Source: an uncultured Clostridia bacterium (GTDB taxonomy: Bacteria; Bacillota; Clostridia; Christensenellales; UBA1242). Taken from it: a stretch of DNA of 7,983 nt. The DNA lies in the NCBI GenBank assembly GCA_947630075.1, contig CANRGF010000042.1, forward strand, positions 1 through 7,983, read 5' to 3'. The notes beneath the pieces were generated by a model, which searched no databases, had not been told where the DNA came from, and saw only the letters and a program-made list of their open reading frames with translations. Position numbers and translations under genes: made by a program. Of this stretch, positions 1 through 6,308 are shown in pieces; the stretch's first letter is position 1, and the number at the start of each line of letters is the position of its first letter.

Positions 1-898
1 CCTCAAACATCTTAATGGCTTGCTCGTTTGCGCGGTCGGTTAGCGCAGTGCGGCACTCACGCTCAAGAGATGGGAACAACAGCCTATCATAACTATCAGC
101 AATGGTTTCTTCCATTATGGTGTTTGTGAACTCATTATCCTTTTTATAGGCATTTTCAATTTCAGTTAGGGTTAGTTTTGGATTAATTTCAATATCCACC
201 TTTAAGCATTTCTCTTTTTCGCCGCGGTTTAGAGCCAAAATGCGGTGGCTTGGAATTTTTGCCACTTCACCTTTAAAGTCCTTATAATTTTCGTAGGTTT
301 TATTTTCGTCCGCCTTTTCATCCCACACGGCCAAAATGTTGGCTTTTTTAGCGATAATATCGCGCAGAGTTTTGCGAAGGTTTGCGTCATCACTTATGCG
401 CTCGGCGATAATATCTTTTGCGCCAGCAATGGCTTCTGCCGTGTCTTTGACGCCCTTTTCTTCGCTCACATAAGCGGCTGCCAAATTTTCAACCGGCTCG
501 GTCAAATTCTGTGCTTGAATTAAGTCTGCAAGCGGCTCTAAGCCCTTTGCGATTGCCACTGTGGCACGCGTTTTGCGCTTTGGCTTATATGGCCTATAAA
601 TATCTTCAACTTCTGTTAAGGTTAGTGCGTTTTCAAGCGCCTTGGCAATTTCGTCCGTCCACTTCTCTTGCTCGCGAATGACCTTTTCCACTTTCTCTTT
701 TTCTTTATTTAAGTTTCTTAAATAATTTAACCTATCGGCAAAATCTCTAAGCACTTGGTCATCACACGCACCGTGCATCTCTTTGCGATAACGCGCGATG
801 AACGGGATTGTGTTGCCCTCATCGATAAGATTGATAATGTTTTCTGCATACTGCTCTTTTAAATTAAACTCGTACGCCAACTGTTTTGATAATTCCAT
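1..898 (-). CDS. tex: Tex, RNA-binding transcription accessory protein (N-terminal part, runs off left edge)
   Basis: Translating the minus strand from the ATG at 898-896 gives 299 uninterrupted residues and no stop before the window edge, so the gene is cut by the window rather than broken. Three stretches are hallmarks of the Tex/YhgF family: IPFIARYRKE (residues 31-40), EDIYRPYKPKRKTRA (98-112) and SHRILALNRGE (217-227). Tex proteins are usually 700-780 residues: a helical N-terminal region, a YqgF/RuvX-like RNase H fold, helix-hairpin-helix motifs and a C-terminal S1 RNA-binding domain. Only the helical N-terminal part and the start of the RNase H-like domain can be present here. The family is cytoplasmic, binds nucleic acid and affects transcription; its exact role is poorly defined. 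The start is supported by AGGAAG at 905-910, six bases upstream. A promoter lies at 982-1009, giving an untranslated leader of about 77 bases. Identity is very likely; the missing C-terminus cannot be judged. Confidence 0.95.
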   Translation of the reverse strand, partial: MELSKQLAYEFNLKEQYAENIINLIDEGNTIPFIARYRKEMHGACDDQVLRDFADRLNYLRNLNKEKEKVEKVIREQEKWTDEIAKALENALTLTEVEDIYRPYKPKRKTRATVAIAKGLEPLADLIQAQNLTEPVENLAAAYVSEEKGVKDTAEAIAGAKDIIAERISDDANLRKTLRDIIAKKANILAVWDEKADENKTYENYKDFKGEVAKIPSHRILALNRGEKEKCLKVDIEINPKLTLTEIENAYKKDNEFTNTIMEETIADSYDRLLFPSLERECRTALTDRANEQAIKMFE

Positions 899-981
899 TT
901 GTTACTTCCTTTTAAAAAGTTTAAAAATTGATAGATAAAAAATAAATTATTAAATAAGCAATTTTTAAATTTAACCTTTAT

Positions 982-1009
982 ATTATAGCAAATAAAACAA
1001 AATTTTCAA
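982..1009 (-). promoter_or_regulatory. Promoter of tex
   Basis: Read on the minus strand, TTGAAA (1009-1004) and TATAAT (987-982) are separated by 16 bases. A TG one base upstream of the -10 box makes it an extended -10. The -10 is a perfect consensus. Transcription would begin near 975. The -35 box sits only a few bases beyond the terminator of the upstream nifJ gene, so tex looks independently transcribed. Confidence 0.75.
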
Positions 1010-1012
1010 AAC

Positions 1013-1041
1013 AAAAAACTCCGCGTTGCGCGGAATTTTTT
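1013..1041 (-). terminator. Rho-independent terminator of nifJ
   Basis: On the minus strand the arms pair from 1041-1029 to 1025-1013 around a three-base loop. The core is CCGCG/CGCGG, followed by T-A and G-T wobble pairs and an A/T lower stem, and it ends in a run of six T. On the plus strand the wobble becomes an A-C mismatch, so the hairpin is better formed in the minus-strand transcript. The upstream arm begins inside the nifJ TAA codon (1042-1040). Confidence 0.85.
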
Positions 1042-4000
1042 AATGCTTATAGTCTTTGTTGTGCGATTGCACGGTGAGATAGGTTTGCCTGCGCTCGTTT
1101 GCGTCATTTTCGCTTGCGGTAAGCAAATTATCCTTATGCTCGGAGTTCACTTTCTCCAAAATGGAGAAGCGGTTTTCACTTTCAACATACTCTCGATAAT
1201 TCATTGTTGGGTCGAAACTATCCACTTTCATTGGCTCATCTAATGCCGGATTATATCTAAACAGCGTGTTGTAGCCACTCTTCACCGAATTAAATGCGTG
1301 TTGCTGAGCGTAGCGCAGATTATATCCATGGCTGATGCATGGAGCGTATGCGATGATTATGCTTGGTCCGTTGTATTTTTCCGCCTCAACGAAGGCTTGC
1401 ACGCACTGCTCTGGGTTTGCCCCCATGCACACAGTGGCAACATACACATCTTTATAACTCATCAGCATAGATGCCAAATCTTTCTTTTTTGTGGTTTTGC
1501 CCGTTAGGTTAAACTTGGCAGTTGCGCCACGCGGAGTGGACTTACTAGTTTGACCGCCCGTGTTTGAATACACTTCCGTGTCTAAAATTAAAACGTTTAC
1601 ATTCTCACCCGTTGCCACAACATGGTCTAGCCCACCGAAACCGATATCATAAGCCCATCCATCACCGCCTATAATCCAAACACTAGGACTGGTGATTAAT
1701 GAAATGTTTTGGAATAAATATTCATCTCGCTTTTCAATTTTGTTGCGCTTTTGATATGATTTTAATTCTTTAATTAACTTTTTATTTGCTTCGTGATTTT
1801 CTGTGTTTTTCAAAAATTTAGCCACTTTTTCTTGAATTTTTGGTGAAAATTGCGTGTTTTTTAAGCGATTTATAAAAATTTCTCGCTGATTTTTCTTAGA
1901 AATGGCAATTCCATAACCAAATTCTGCATTGTCTTCAAACAGGCTATTTGCCCAACTTGGGCCAAAGCAGTCTTCATCCTTTGCATAAGGGCAAGTTGGA
2001 TAAGTGCCACCATAAATCGACGAGCAACCGGTGGCGTTTGCGATGAGCATTCTATCACCGAAAAGTTGGGTGGCAAGTTTTATATATGGCGTTTCTCCAC
2101 AACCTGCGCACGCACCTGAAAATTCAAAATACGGCTTTTTATATTGCACTCCTTTGACGGATAAATTTTCTTTTGGCGTCAGTTTTTTTGCACCCCTTTG
2201 GAAAAGAAGATTTTCCACTTCTCTATCTCTAATTTCTTGTGCATCTTTCATGATTAGCGCTTTCACCGGACAAACTTCACTGCACACTCCACAACCTGTG
2301 CAATTAAGTGTGTCTATCTGCAGATGATAATTTCCCTTTTCAACAAACGCCTTTTTTGCCTTAAAATTGGCAGGCAAGTTTTCTTTTTCGTCTATCAGCA
2401 CAGGACGAATTGCCGCATGCGGACACATCATTGTGCACCTGCCACACTGAATGCATTTTTCACTAATCCAATCTGGAAGTTCTGTGGCGATGGCGCGCTT
2501 TTCAAACTTTGCTGTGTCGGTTGGCATATGCCCGCTCTCATCAAATGCACTCACAGGAATTTTGTTGCCATCTTGCACACTAGTTGGCAAAATTATTTTG
2601 TTGAAATATTCGTCATTTTCTTTTAACTGAGAATTTGGCGCAGTTTGAGTGAGCCGCTTTGTGTCTATCTTAGAAATTTTTTCTTCTATGTTTCCGATTG
2701 CATTATAATTTGCTTCCAAAAGCGCCTTACCCTTCTTGCCATAAGATTTTTCAATCATGCTTTTGATGCTCTTAAAGGCTCTTTCAAAAGGAATAAGTTT
2801 TTTCACGCTAAATAGAGCGGTTTGCATGATTGTGTTGATTTTGCCGCCCAAATGATTTTGAGTGGCAATTTTGTTTGCATCAATAGTGAAAAGCGAAATG
2901 TGTTTTTCCTTAATATCCCGCTTCATTTTGTTTGGCATAATTTCGTTTAATTTCTTAACCGACAAGCCAGAGTTTAGCAACATAATGCCATTTTGATTTA
3001 GGCAATCGGTGATGTCGTATTTCGACACAAACCCTATGTTGTTGCACATCATCAAATCCACCTTTGTGGGATTGAATGGCGCTAAGATTGGTTTTTGGCT
3101 CGAGCGCAGGTGCGAAATGGTGAGGCTGCCAGATTTTTTGCTATCGTAATCAAAATAGCCCTGAGCAAAACAATCCGTTTCATCTGCCAAAATCTTGATT
3201 GTGTTTTTCACCGAACTCACACTTCCATCACTACCTAGTCCATAAACTCGCATTGAAAAATCGCTGAAATTGTCCACAAATCTTTCTTCCACATTAAGGC
3301 TAGTGTGGGACACATCGTCATTGATGCCAACCGTGAAAAACTCTTTTTCGCCCATTTGCTCAAACACGGCAAGAGCCATATCCGGAGTGAACTCTTTGCC
3401 TCCCAAACCAAAGCACCCGTTGACGCACGGAATTGACTTTTTTGCATGAGATAATGCCGCCATGATTGTACTTGTGAGAGTGTCCACCCCATTCACATCT
3501 AAATTGCGCTCTAGCACGGCGATGTTTTTTGTGGTTTTTGGCAACAATTTAATAAATTCTTTTTCGTCAAAAGGCCTCAACAGCCTAACTTTTATCAGCC
3601 CAACCTTGCCCTTGGCTTGGCTAAGCGAAAGCGCAACTGTGTCCGCCGAAGTGCCCATCGCCACCACCACATTTTCAGCGTTTGGGTCGCCAAAATATTC
3701 AACAGTGGCATATTCCCTGCCCGTGATTGTGCTTTGCTTTTTTATTGCGGAGCGAAATTCCGCTATGACATTTGCATATCTTTTAAGGGCAAGCACCCTA
3801 TTTTGCATAAACACATCTGGATTTTGATTTGTGCCCGCAGAATAAGGATTATCGTTAGAAATTGCTCTGTTTTTAAATGGCAAAAAGTCTGCTGGGGAAA
3901 CAATCTTTTTTATGTCTTCAAGTTCGCTAATATAGACGGTGTTGAGCTCGTGGCTGGTGCGGAAGCCGTCAAAGAAGCAGATAAACGGAGTGCTAGATTT

Positions 4001-4477
4001 TAGGCTGGCAATTTCACACGCAATGGCAAGGTCATTGACCTCTTGCACACTAGAGCAGCACACAAGATTAAAACCTGTTTTTAAGCAAGCATAAATATCG
4101 CTATAATCACAAAAAATGTTTAGAGCGTGCGTTGCAACTGTGCGCGCAGCCACATAAAACACGCAAGGAAGCCCCTCGCCCGCAATTTTATACATATTTG
4201 GAATCATGAGCATTAGCCCTTGGCTTGAAGTGAATGTGGTGGTTTTTGCACCCGCCACCAAACTGCCATGAACAGCGCCCGCCACCCCGGCTTCGCTCTG
4301 CATTTGGGCAAGACGGAGTTTCTCACCAAAGATGTTTTTCTTATTTTCAAAAACAAATTGGTCGCAATCCTCAGCCATTGGGCTAGACGGCGTGATTGGA
4401 TATATCACCGCCACATCGTTGAACATATATGCAATGTTTGCTGCCGCAAAATTTCCATCAACCGTTATTTTTTTCAT
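1040..4477 (-). CDS. nifJ: Pyruvate:ferredoxin (flavodoxin) oxidoreductase, single-chain
   Basis: This 1145-residue protein is close to the usual 1150-1200 for homodimeric PFOR, the cytoplasmic enzyme that converts pyruvate and CoA to acetyl-CoA and CO2 while reducing ferredoxin or flavodoxin. All expected parts are visible in order. The pyruvate-binding domain carries YPITPSSPMAE (26-36) and ARTVATHALNIF (111-122). The CoA-binding domain has GLGSDGSV (413-420). A two-cluster ferredoxin domain has C675, C678, C681, C685 and C726, C729, C732, C736. The thiamine diphosphate domain has GDGWAYDIGFGG (938-949) and SNTGGQ (971-976). The proximal iron-sulfur cluster ligands are probably C790, C793, C818 and C1047. 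No key residue is missing. The start has AAGGAGA four bases upstream. The gene is monocistronic, with its own promoter and terminator. The symbol nifJ reflects homology; nothing nearby concerns nitrogen fixation, so a fermentative role is inferred. Confidence 0.97.
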   Translation of the reverse strand: MKKITVDGNFAAANIAYMFNDVAVIYPITPSSPMAEDCDQFVFENKKNIFGEKLRLAQMQSEAGVAGAVHGSLVAGAKTTTFTSSQGLMLMIPNMYKIAGEGLPCVFYVAARTVATHALNIFCDYSDIYACLKTGFNLVCCSSVQEVNDLAIACEIASLKSSTPFICFFDGFRTSHELNTVYISELEDIKKIVSPADFLPFKNRAISNDNPYSAGTNQNPDVFMQNRVLALKRYANVIAEFRSAIKKQSTITGREYATVEYFGDPNAENVVVAMGTSADTVALSLSQAKGKVGLIKVRLLRPFDEKEFIKLLPKTTKNIAVLERNLDVNGVDTLTSTIMAALSHAKKSIPCVNGCFGLGGKEFTPDMALAVFEQMGEKEFFTVGINDDVSHTSLNVEERFVDNFSDFSMRVYGLGSDGSVSSVKNTIKILADETDCFAQGYFDYDSKKSGSLTISHLRSSQKPILAPFNPTKVDLMMCNNIGFVSKYDITDCLNQNGIMLLNSGLSVKKLNEIMPNKMKRDIKEKHISLFTIDANKIATQNHLGGKINTIMQTALFSVKKLIPFERAFKSIKSMIEKSYGKKGKALLEANYNAIGNIEEKISKIDTKRLTQTAPNSQLKENDEYFNKIILPTSVQDGNKIPVSAFDESGHMPTDTAKFEKRAIATELPDWISEKCIQCGRCTMMCPHAAIRPVLIDEKENLPANFKAKKAFVEKGNYHLQIDTLNCTGCGVCSEVCPVKALIMKDAQEIRDREVENLLFQRGAKKLTPKENLSVKGVQYKKPYFEFSGACAGCGETPYIKLATQLFGDRMLIANATGCSSIYGGTYPTCPYAKDEDCFGPSWANSLFEDNAEFGYGIAISKKNQREIFINRLKNTQFSPKIQEKVAKFLKNTENHEANKKLIKELKSYQKRNKIEKRDEYLFQNISLITSPSVWIIGGDGWAYDIGFGGLDHVVATGENVNVLILDTEVYSNTGGQTSKSTPRGATAKFNLTGKTTKKKDLASMLMSYKDVYVATVCMGANPEQCVQAFVEAEKYNGPSIIIAYAPCISHGYNLRYAQQHAFNSVKSGYNTLFRYNPALDEPMKVDSFDPTMNYREYVESENRFSILEKVNSEHKDNLLTASENDANERRQTYLTVQSHNKDYKH

Positions 4478-4505
4478 AATTCTCCTTAATAAATCTCTAA
4501 CATTT

Positions 4506-4533
4506 ATATTAAAACATTTAAATTAAATTTCAA
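4506..4533 (-). promoter_or_regulatory. Promoter of nifJ
   Basis: On the minus strand TTGAAA (4533-4528) is followed after 16 bases by TAATAT (4511-4506). Transcription would start near 4499, giving a leader of about 22 bases containing the ribosome binding site AAGGAGA (4487-4481). The region is very AT-rich, so the -10 could be shifted by a few bases (TATAAA is an alternative), but the -35 matches the other promoters here. Confidence 0.55.
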
Positions 4534-4564
4534 AACAATAAAGAGAAAATATTTAAAATATGCG

Positions 4565-4584
4565 CAATATTTGAGGAAATATTG
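4565..4584. promoter_or_regulatory. Perfect 8-bp inverted repeat upstream of the nifJ promoter (possible operator)
   Basis: CAATATTT and AAATATTG are perfect inverted arms around GAGG. The site lies about 31 bases upstream of the nifJ -35 box and downstream of the terminator of the preceding gene. Its position and symmetry suit binding by a dimeric regulator. The half-site orientation (CAA outward) is opposite to the TTG...CAA arrangement of Rex operators, so Rex is not supported. In AT-rich DNA, chance symmetry is possible. Confidence 0.35.
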
Positions 4585-4607
4585 AACATTTTAACCACAT
4601 TTTGATT

Positions 4608-4629
4608 AAAAAAGGGCAATTCGCCCTTT
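4608..4629 (-). terminator. Rho-independent terminator of the helix-turn-helix gene
   Basis: The minus-strand arms AAAGGGC and GCCCTTT form a perfect 7-bp stem with a 5-base loop (4618-4622), and a run of six T overlaps the end of the second arm. The stem begins inside the stop codon of the gene (4630-4628). Confidence 0.88.
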
Positions 4630-5119
4630 AAAATATTGTTGTTAGTGTGTAAACCATAAGACCAATGAGCAGTGCTGTTAAAACTAGGTATCTAATAAGG
4701 AGTGGCTTATTTTTAGCAAGTGCTTCTCGCCTATATCTTGGTTTTGAAAAGACTGCAAAAACTAAATACATCAAAACAAATATGGCTTCTGGAATGAACA
4801 AATACTTTATCTTTGTGATGCTATAAGCAACCACAAATGCAACTGCGCATACAATACAAGCAACCGTTATCCAGAAAAATTTGCGCGAGTTTTTTTCGTC
4901 TAACACTTTGCGATTTTCAATGTCCTCATCACTAATTAAATCGTCTAGCGTTGTGCCAAAAGTTTTTGAAAGCAATTTTAGGCTTTCCAAACTTGGATAT
5001 CCCAAATCGGTCTCCCACTTTGAAACTGCAGTGCGCGTTACATAGATTTTTGACGCCAATTCGTCTTGAGTTAAGTTGTTATCCCGCCTTAGTTTTTTTA
5101 GTTTTTCACTAAATTTCAT
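4628..5119 (-). CDS. XRE-family helix-turn-helix protein with three C-terminal membrane segments
   Basis: The protein has 163 residues. Residues 3-62 are a Cro/C1-type helix-turn-helix with the recognisable pattern LTQDELASKIYVTRTAVSKWE (split here: helix 2 from L16, recognition helix around T28-W35) followed by YPSLESLKLLS and TLDDLI. After a charged linker come three hydrophobic stretches, about 81-101, 106-124 and 140-161, that look like membrane spans. Such HTH-plus-transmembrane proteins are common in Firmicutes and are usually regulators of unknown signal. The start at 5119 is chosen because a full AGGAGGTG lies five bases upstream. An in-frame TTG at 5137-5135 would extend the protein by six residues but falls upstream of that site and of the predicted transcription start. 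The gene is divergent from truA and has its own promoter and terminator. Target genes cannot be told from sequence; self-regulation is plausible. Confidence 0.9.
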   Translation of the reverse strand: MKFSEKLKKLRRDNNLTQDELASKIYVTRTAVSKWETDLGYPSLESLKLLSKTFGTTLDDLISDEDIENRKVLDEKNSRKFFWITVACIVCAVAFVVAYSITKIKYLFIPEAIFVLMYLVFAVFSKPRYRREALAKNKPLLIRYLVLTALLIGLMVYTLTTIF

Positions 5120-5124
5120 TTTTT

Positions 5125-5132
5125 CACCTCCT
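5125..5132 (-). promoter_or_regulatory. Ribosome binding site that fixes the HTH gene start
   Basis: AGGAGGTG (minus strand 5132-5125) matches the anti-Shine-Dalgarno sequence fully and is spaced five bases from the ATG at 5119. The predicted transcription start is near 5132, so this site would lie at the very 5' end of the message. Confidence 0.85.
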
Positions 5133-5138
5133 GCCAAA

Positions 5139-5166
5139 ATTATATAAGGAAATTTTCAAATTTCAA
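5139..5166 (-). promoter_or_regulatory. Promoter of the HTH gene
   Basis: On the minus strand TTGAAA (5166-5161) and TATAAT (5144-5139) are 16 bases apart. Transcription would start near 5132, leaving a leader of only about 13 bases that is essentially the ribosome binding site. Confidence 0.75.
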
Positions 5167-5217
5167 GCGAATTTTGCGACACTCTTGCTCACATTAATAA
5201 AAGTGTAATGTTTTCGC
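5167..5217. promoter_or_regulatory. Imperfect 51-bp dyad between the divergent HTH and truA promoters
   Basis: Outer arms GCGAA (5167-5171) and TTCGC (5213-5217), and inner arms ACACT (5179-5183) and AGTGT (5202-5206), share nearly the same centre (about 5192). The dyad abuts the HTH -35 box. It may be an operator for the HTH protein, but the arms are short and the spacers unequal, so the support is weak. Confidence 0.25.
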
Positions 5218-5277
5218 TTTTTTCTAATTATTTTAAACAAAATTTCATGATGATTTGCTAAATTTTTAAGATTTATT

Positions 5278-5305
5278 TTGAAAAACTATCTATCTATGCT
5301 AAAAT
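5278..5305 (+). promoter_or_regulatory. Promoter of truA (leaderless arrangement)
   Basis: TTGAAA (5278-5283) is followed after 16 bases by TAAAAT (5300-5305), with TG at 5297-5298 forming an extended -10. Transcription is expected about seven bases beyond the -10, at 5312, which is the A of the truA ATG. No other convincing promoter was seen between 5215 and 5300. Confidence 0.65.
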
Positions 5306-5311
5306 ATGATT

Positions 5312-6031
5312 ATGAGATATTTGATGATTGTTCAATATGACGGGCGAAAATTTTCAGGCTGGCAGAGGCAGGAAAATGCGGTTACAATTCAGCAGATTTT
5401 GGAAGAAAAACTGCAAATTTTATTAAAGCAGCAAGTTATTTGCACGGCAAGTGGACGAACCGATGCGGGCGTGTCGGCATATTTTCAGCCTGTGCATTTT
5501 GAGTGTGAAAGAGAGATTGAGCAGGATAAATTTTTGCATTCAATAAACGGACTTTTGCCAGATGAAATTAAGGTTTTAAGCGTTGTTGAAAGCGATATCC
5601 ACGCGCGCTTTTCGGCAAAGAAAAAGACTTATGTTTATAAAATGTATGTTTCAAAAATTGATTTGCCTCTCTATTCGTCTGCCCTACGGGTTGAGCCAGA
5701 TTTAGATTTTAAATTGATGAAAAAGTTTTGCCGTCTGCTTGTGGGCACGCACGATTTTTTGGGTTTTCGTGCTAGTGGCGGAGTGAACGAAACCACTGTG
5801 CGCTCCATATATTCGGCAAAATTGGTGAGAGAAGGCGTCAATTTAACATTTTATATCACAGGAGACGGATTTTTATATAAGATGGTGAGAAACATTGTGG
5901 GCACGATGCTTGAAATTGGCAAGCACAAATTAGATTTTGACGAAGTGAAATCTAGCCTGTTTAAGACCTTTAAGGCAAAGCACACGGCAAAGCCTGAGCA
6001 TTTGTTTTTGCTAAATGTGGAATATGAATAG
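5312..6031 (+). CDS. truA: tRNA pseudouridine synthase A
   Basis: TruA converts uridines 38-40 of the tRNA anticodon stem-loop to pseudouridine in the cytoplasm. At 239 residues it is the usual length. The N-terminus MRYLMIVQYDGRKFSGWQRQ matches the family opening (YDG...SGWQ). The catalytic aspartate is D51 in SGRTDAGVSA (47-56). INGLLPDEI (78-86), RFSAKKKTYVYK (99-110, with the conserved Tyr107) and GDGFLYKMVRNIVGT near the C-terminus are further family motifs. An in-frame ATG two codons earlier (5306) is less likely because it begins directly after the predicted -10 box, and the family normally starts close to MR. No Shine-Dalgarno sequence precedes either ATG, which agrees with a leaderless message starting at 5312. 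In many Firmicutes truA sits between the ECF transporter genes and rplM; here the downstream neighbour is conserved, but a divergent HTH gene lies upstream. Confidence 0.95.
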   Translation: MRYLMIVQYDGRKFSGWQRQENAVTIQQILEEKLQILLKQQVICTASGRTDAGVSAYFQPVHFECEREIEQDKFLHSINGLLPDEIKVLSVVESDIHARFSAKKKTYVYKMYVSKIDLPLYSSALRVEPDLDFKLMKKFCRLLVGTHDFLGFRASGGVNETTVRSIYSAKLVREGVNLTFYITGDGFLYKMVRNIVGTMLEIGKHKLDFDEVKSSLFKTFKAKHTAKPEHLFLLNVEYE

Positions 6032-6111
6032 GGGGCTTTGATGCGCTTTGCGCATAGGCGGGCGTGCCGCCCGCCCAGCACAAAACTCTCGTTTTGTGCA
6101 CAAAGCCCCTT
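6030..6111 (+). repeat. GC-rich three-hairpin palindromic element (four-way-junction fold)
   Basis: Outer arms GGGGCTTTG (6032-6040) and CAAAGCCCC (6101-6109) pair perfectly and can extend by a G-T and an A-T pair to 6030 and 6111. Inside are three perfect hairpins with linkers of only 0-2 bases. Hairpin 1 has ATGCGC/GCGCAT arms with a TTT loop (6041-6055). Hairpin 2 has GGCGGGCG/CGCCCGCC arms with a TGC loop (6057-6075). Hairpin 3 has GCACAAAAC/GTTTTGTGC arms with a TCTC loop (6078-6099). About 62% of 81 bases are G or C, against an AT-rich background. The element starts within the truA stop codon. No T-run follows, so it is not a standard intrinsic terminator. It may be a dispersed palindromic repeat (REP/MITE-like), a structured RNA, or a 3'-end stabiliser of truA mRNA. 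The structure is seen directly; the role is unknown. No second copy occurs in the window. Confidence 0.8.
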
Positions 6112-6161
6112 GTGTTGCCCTTCAACTATAAATTTTGTTGGCGGAAAAACTTTAAAAACTA

Positions 6162-6190
6162 TTGACAAATAAATATAATTTATTTATAAT
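6162..6190 (+). promoter_or_regulatory. Main promoter of rplM-rpsI
   Basis: TTGACA (6162-6167) and TATAAT (6185-6190) are both perfect consensus with a 17-base spacer, the ideal sigma-A arrangement expected for a ribosomal protein operon. Transcription would start near 6197, leaving a leader of about 112 bases. Confidence 0.88.
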
Positions 6191-6196
6191 AACTAA

Positions 6197-6308
6197 GTAT
6201 TGCTAGATATGTCTCATTTTTTGCCACACGGAAAGTGCGTCATATCACCCGACCTTGAACGCGAAATAAAAGGTCATATATAATAAAAAAATAAGGGAGA
6301 AAAATTAA
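6197..6308 (+). promoter_or_regulatory. Structured leader of rplM, possible L13-type autoregulatory leader
   Basis: The leader contains GATATG (6206-6211) pairing with CATATC (6241-6246), enclosing a small CAC-GGAAA-GTG hairpin, and a second stem GACCTT (6251-6256) with AAGGTC (6270-6275). A good ribosome binding site AAGGGAGA (6293-6300) follows. An L13 leader family is known upstream of rplM-rpsI in low-GC Gram-positive bacteria, and the position is right. I cannot confirm a match to that family's consensus from memory. Confidence 0.4.
6255..6284 (+). promoter_or_regulatory. Possible second promoter inside the rplM leader
   Basis: TTGAAC (6255-6260) and TATAAT (6279-6284) are 18 bases apart. 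Transcription from here would begin near 6291 and give a short message still carrying the rplM ribosome binding site. It overlaps the GACCTT/AAGGTC stem, so it is an alternative or additional explanation for that conserved-looking DNA. Confidence 0.35.

Noticed and set aside
245..523. Plus-strand open frame of 92 codons
   Set aside because: It lies entirely antisense to the well-supported tex coding region and has no ribosome binding site or recognisable motif.
2031..2626. Adjacent plus-strand open frames with cysteine-rich translations
   Set aside because: They are antisense to the ferredoxin and thiamine domains of nifJ and match no family.
3462..4003. Two overlapping plus-strand open frames (121 and 128 codons)
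   Set aside because: Both lie antisense inside nifJ, whose domains are continuous through this stretch.
4565..4584. Rex operator upstream of nifJ
   Set aside because: The known Rex pattern is TTGTTAA-type half-sites pointing the other way; this site reads CAATATTT...AAATATTG.
6041..6100. Self-cleaving ribozyme (hammerhead or twister type) in the hairpin element
   Set aside because: The hammerhead core CTGATGA and GAAA strands are absent, and the stems are perfect with almost no unpaired junction bases, leaving no room for a conserved catalytic core.
6030..6111. Hairpin element as an ordinary intrinsic terminator of truA
   Set aside because: The outer stem is followed by TTGTGTTGCCC rather than a T-run, and the three-hairpin architecture is not that of a simple terminator, though some effect on transcript ends is not excluded.
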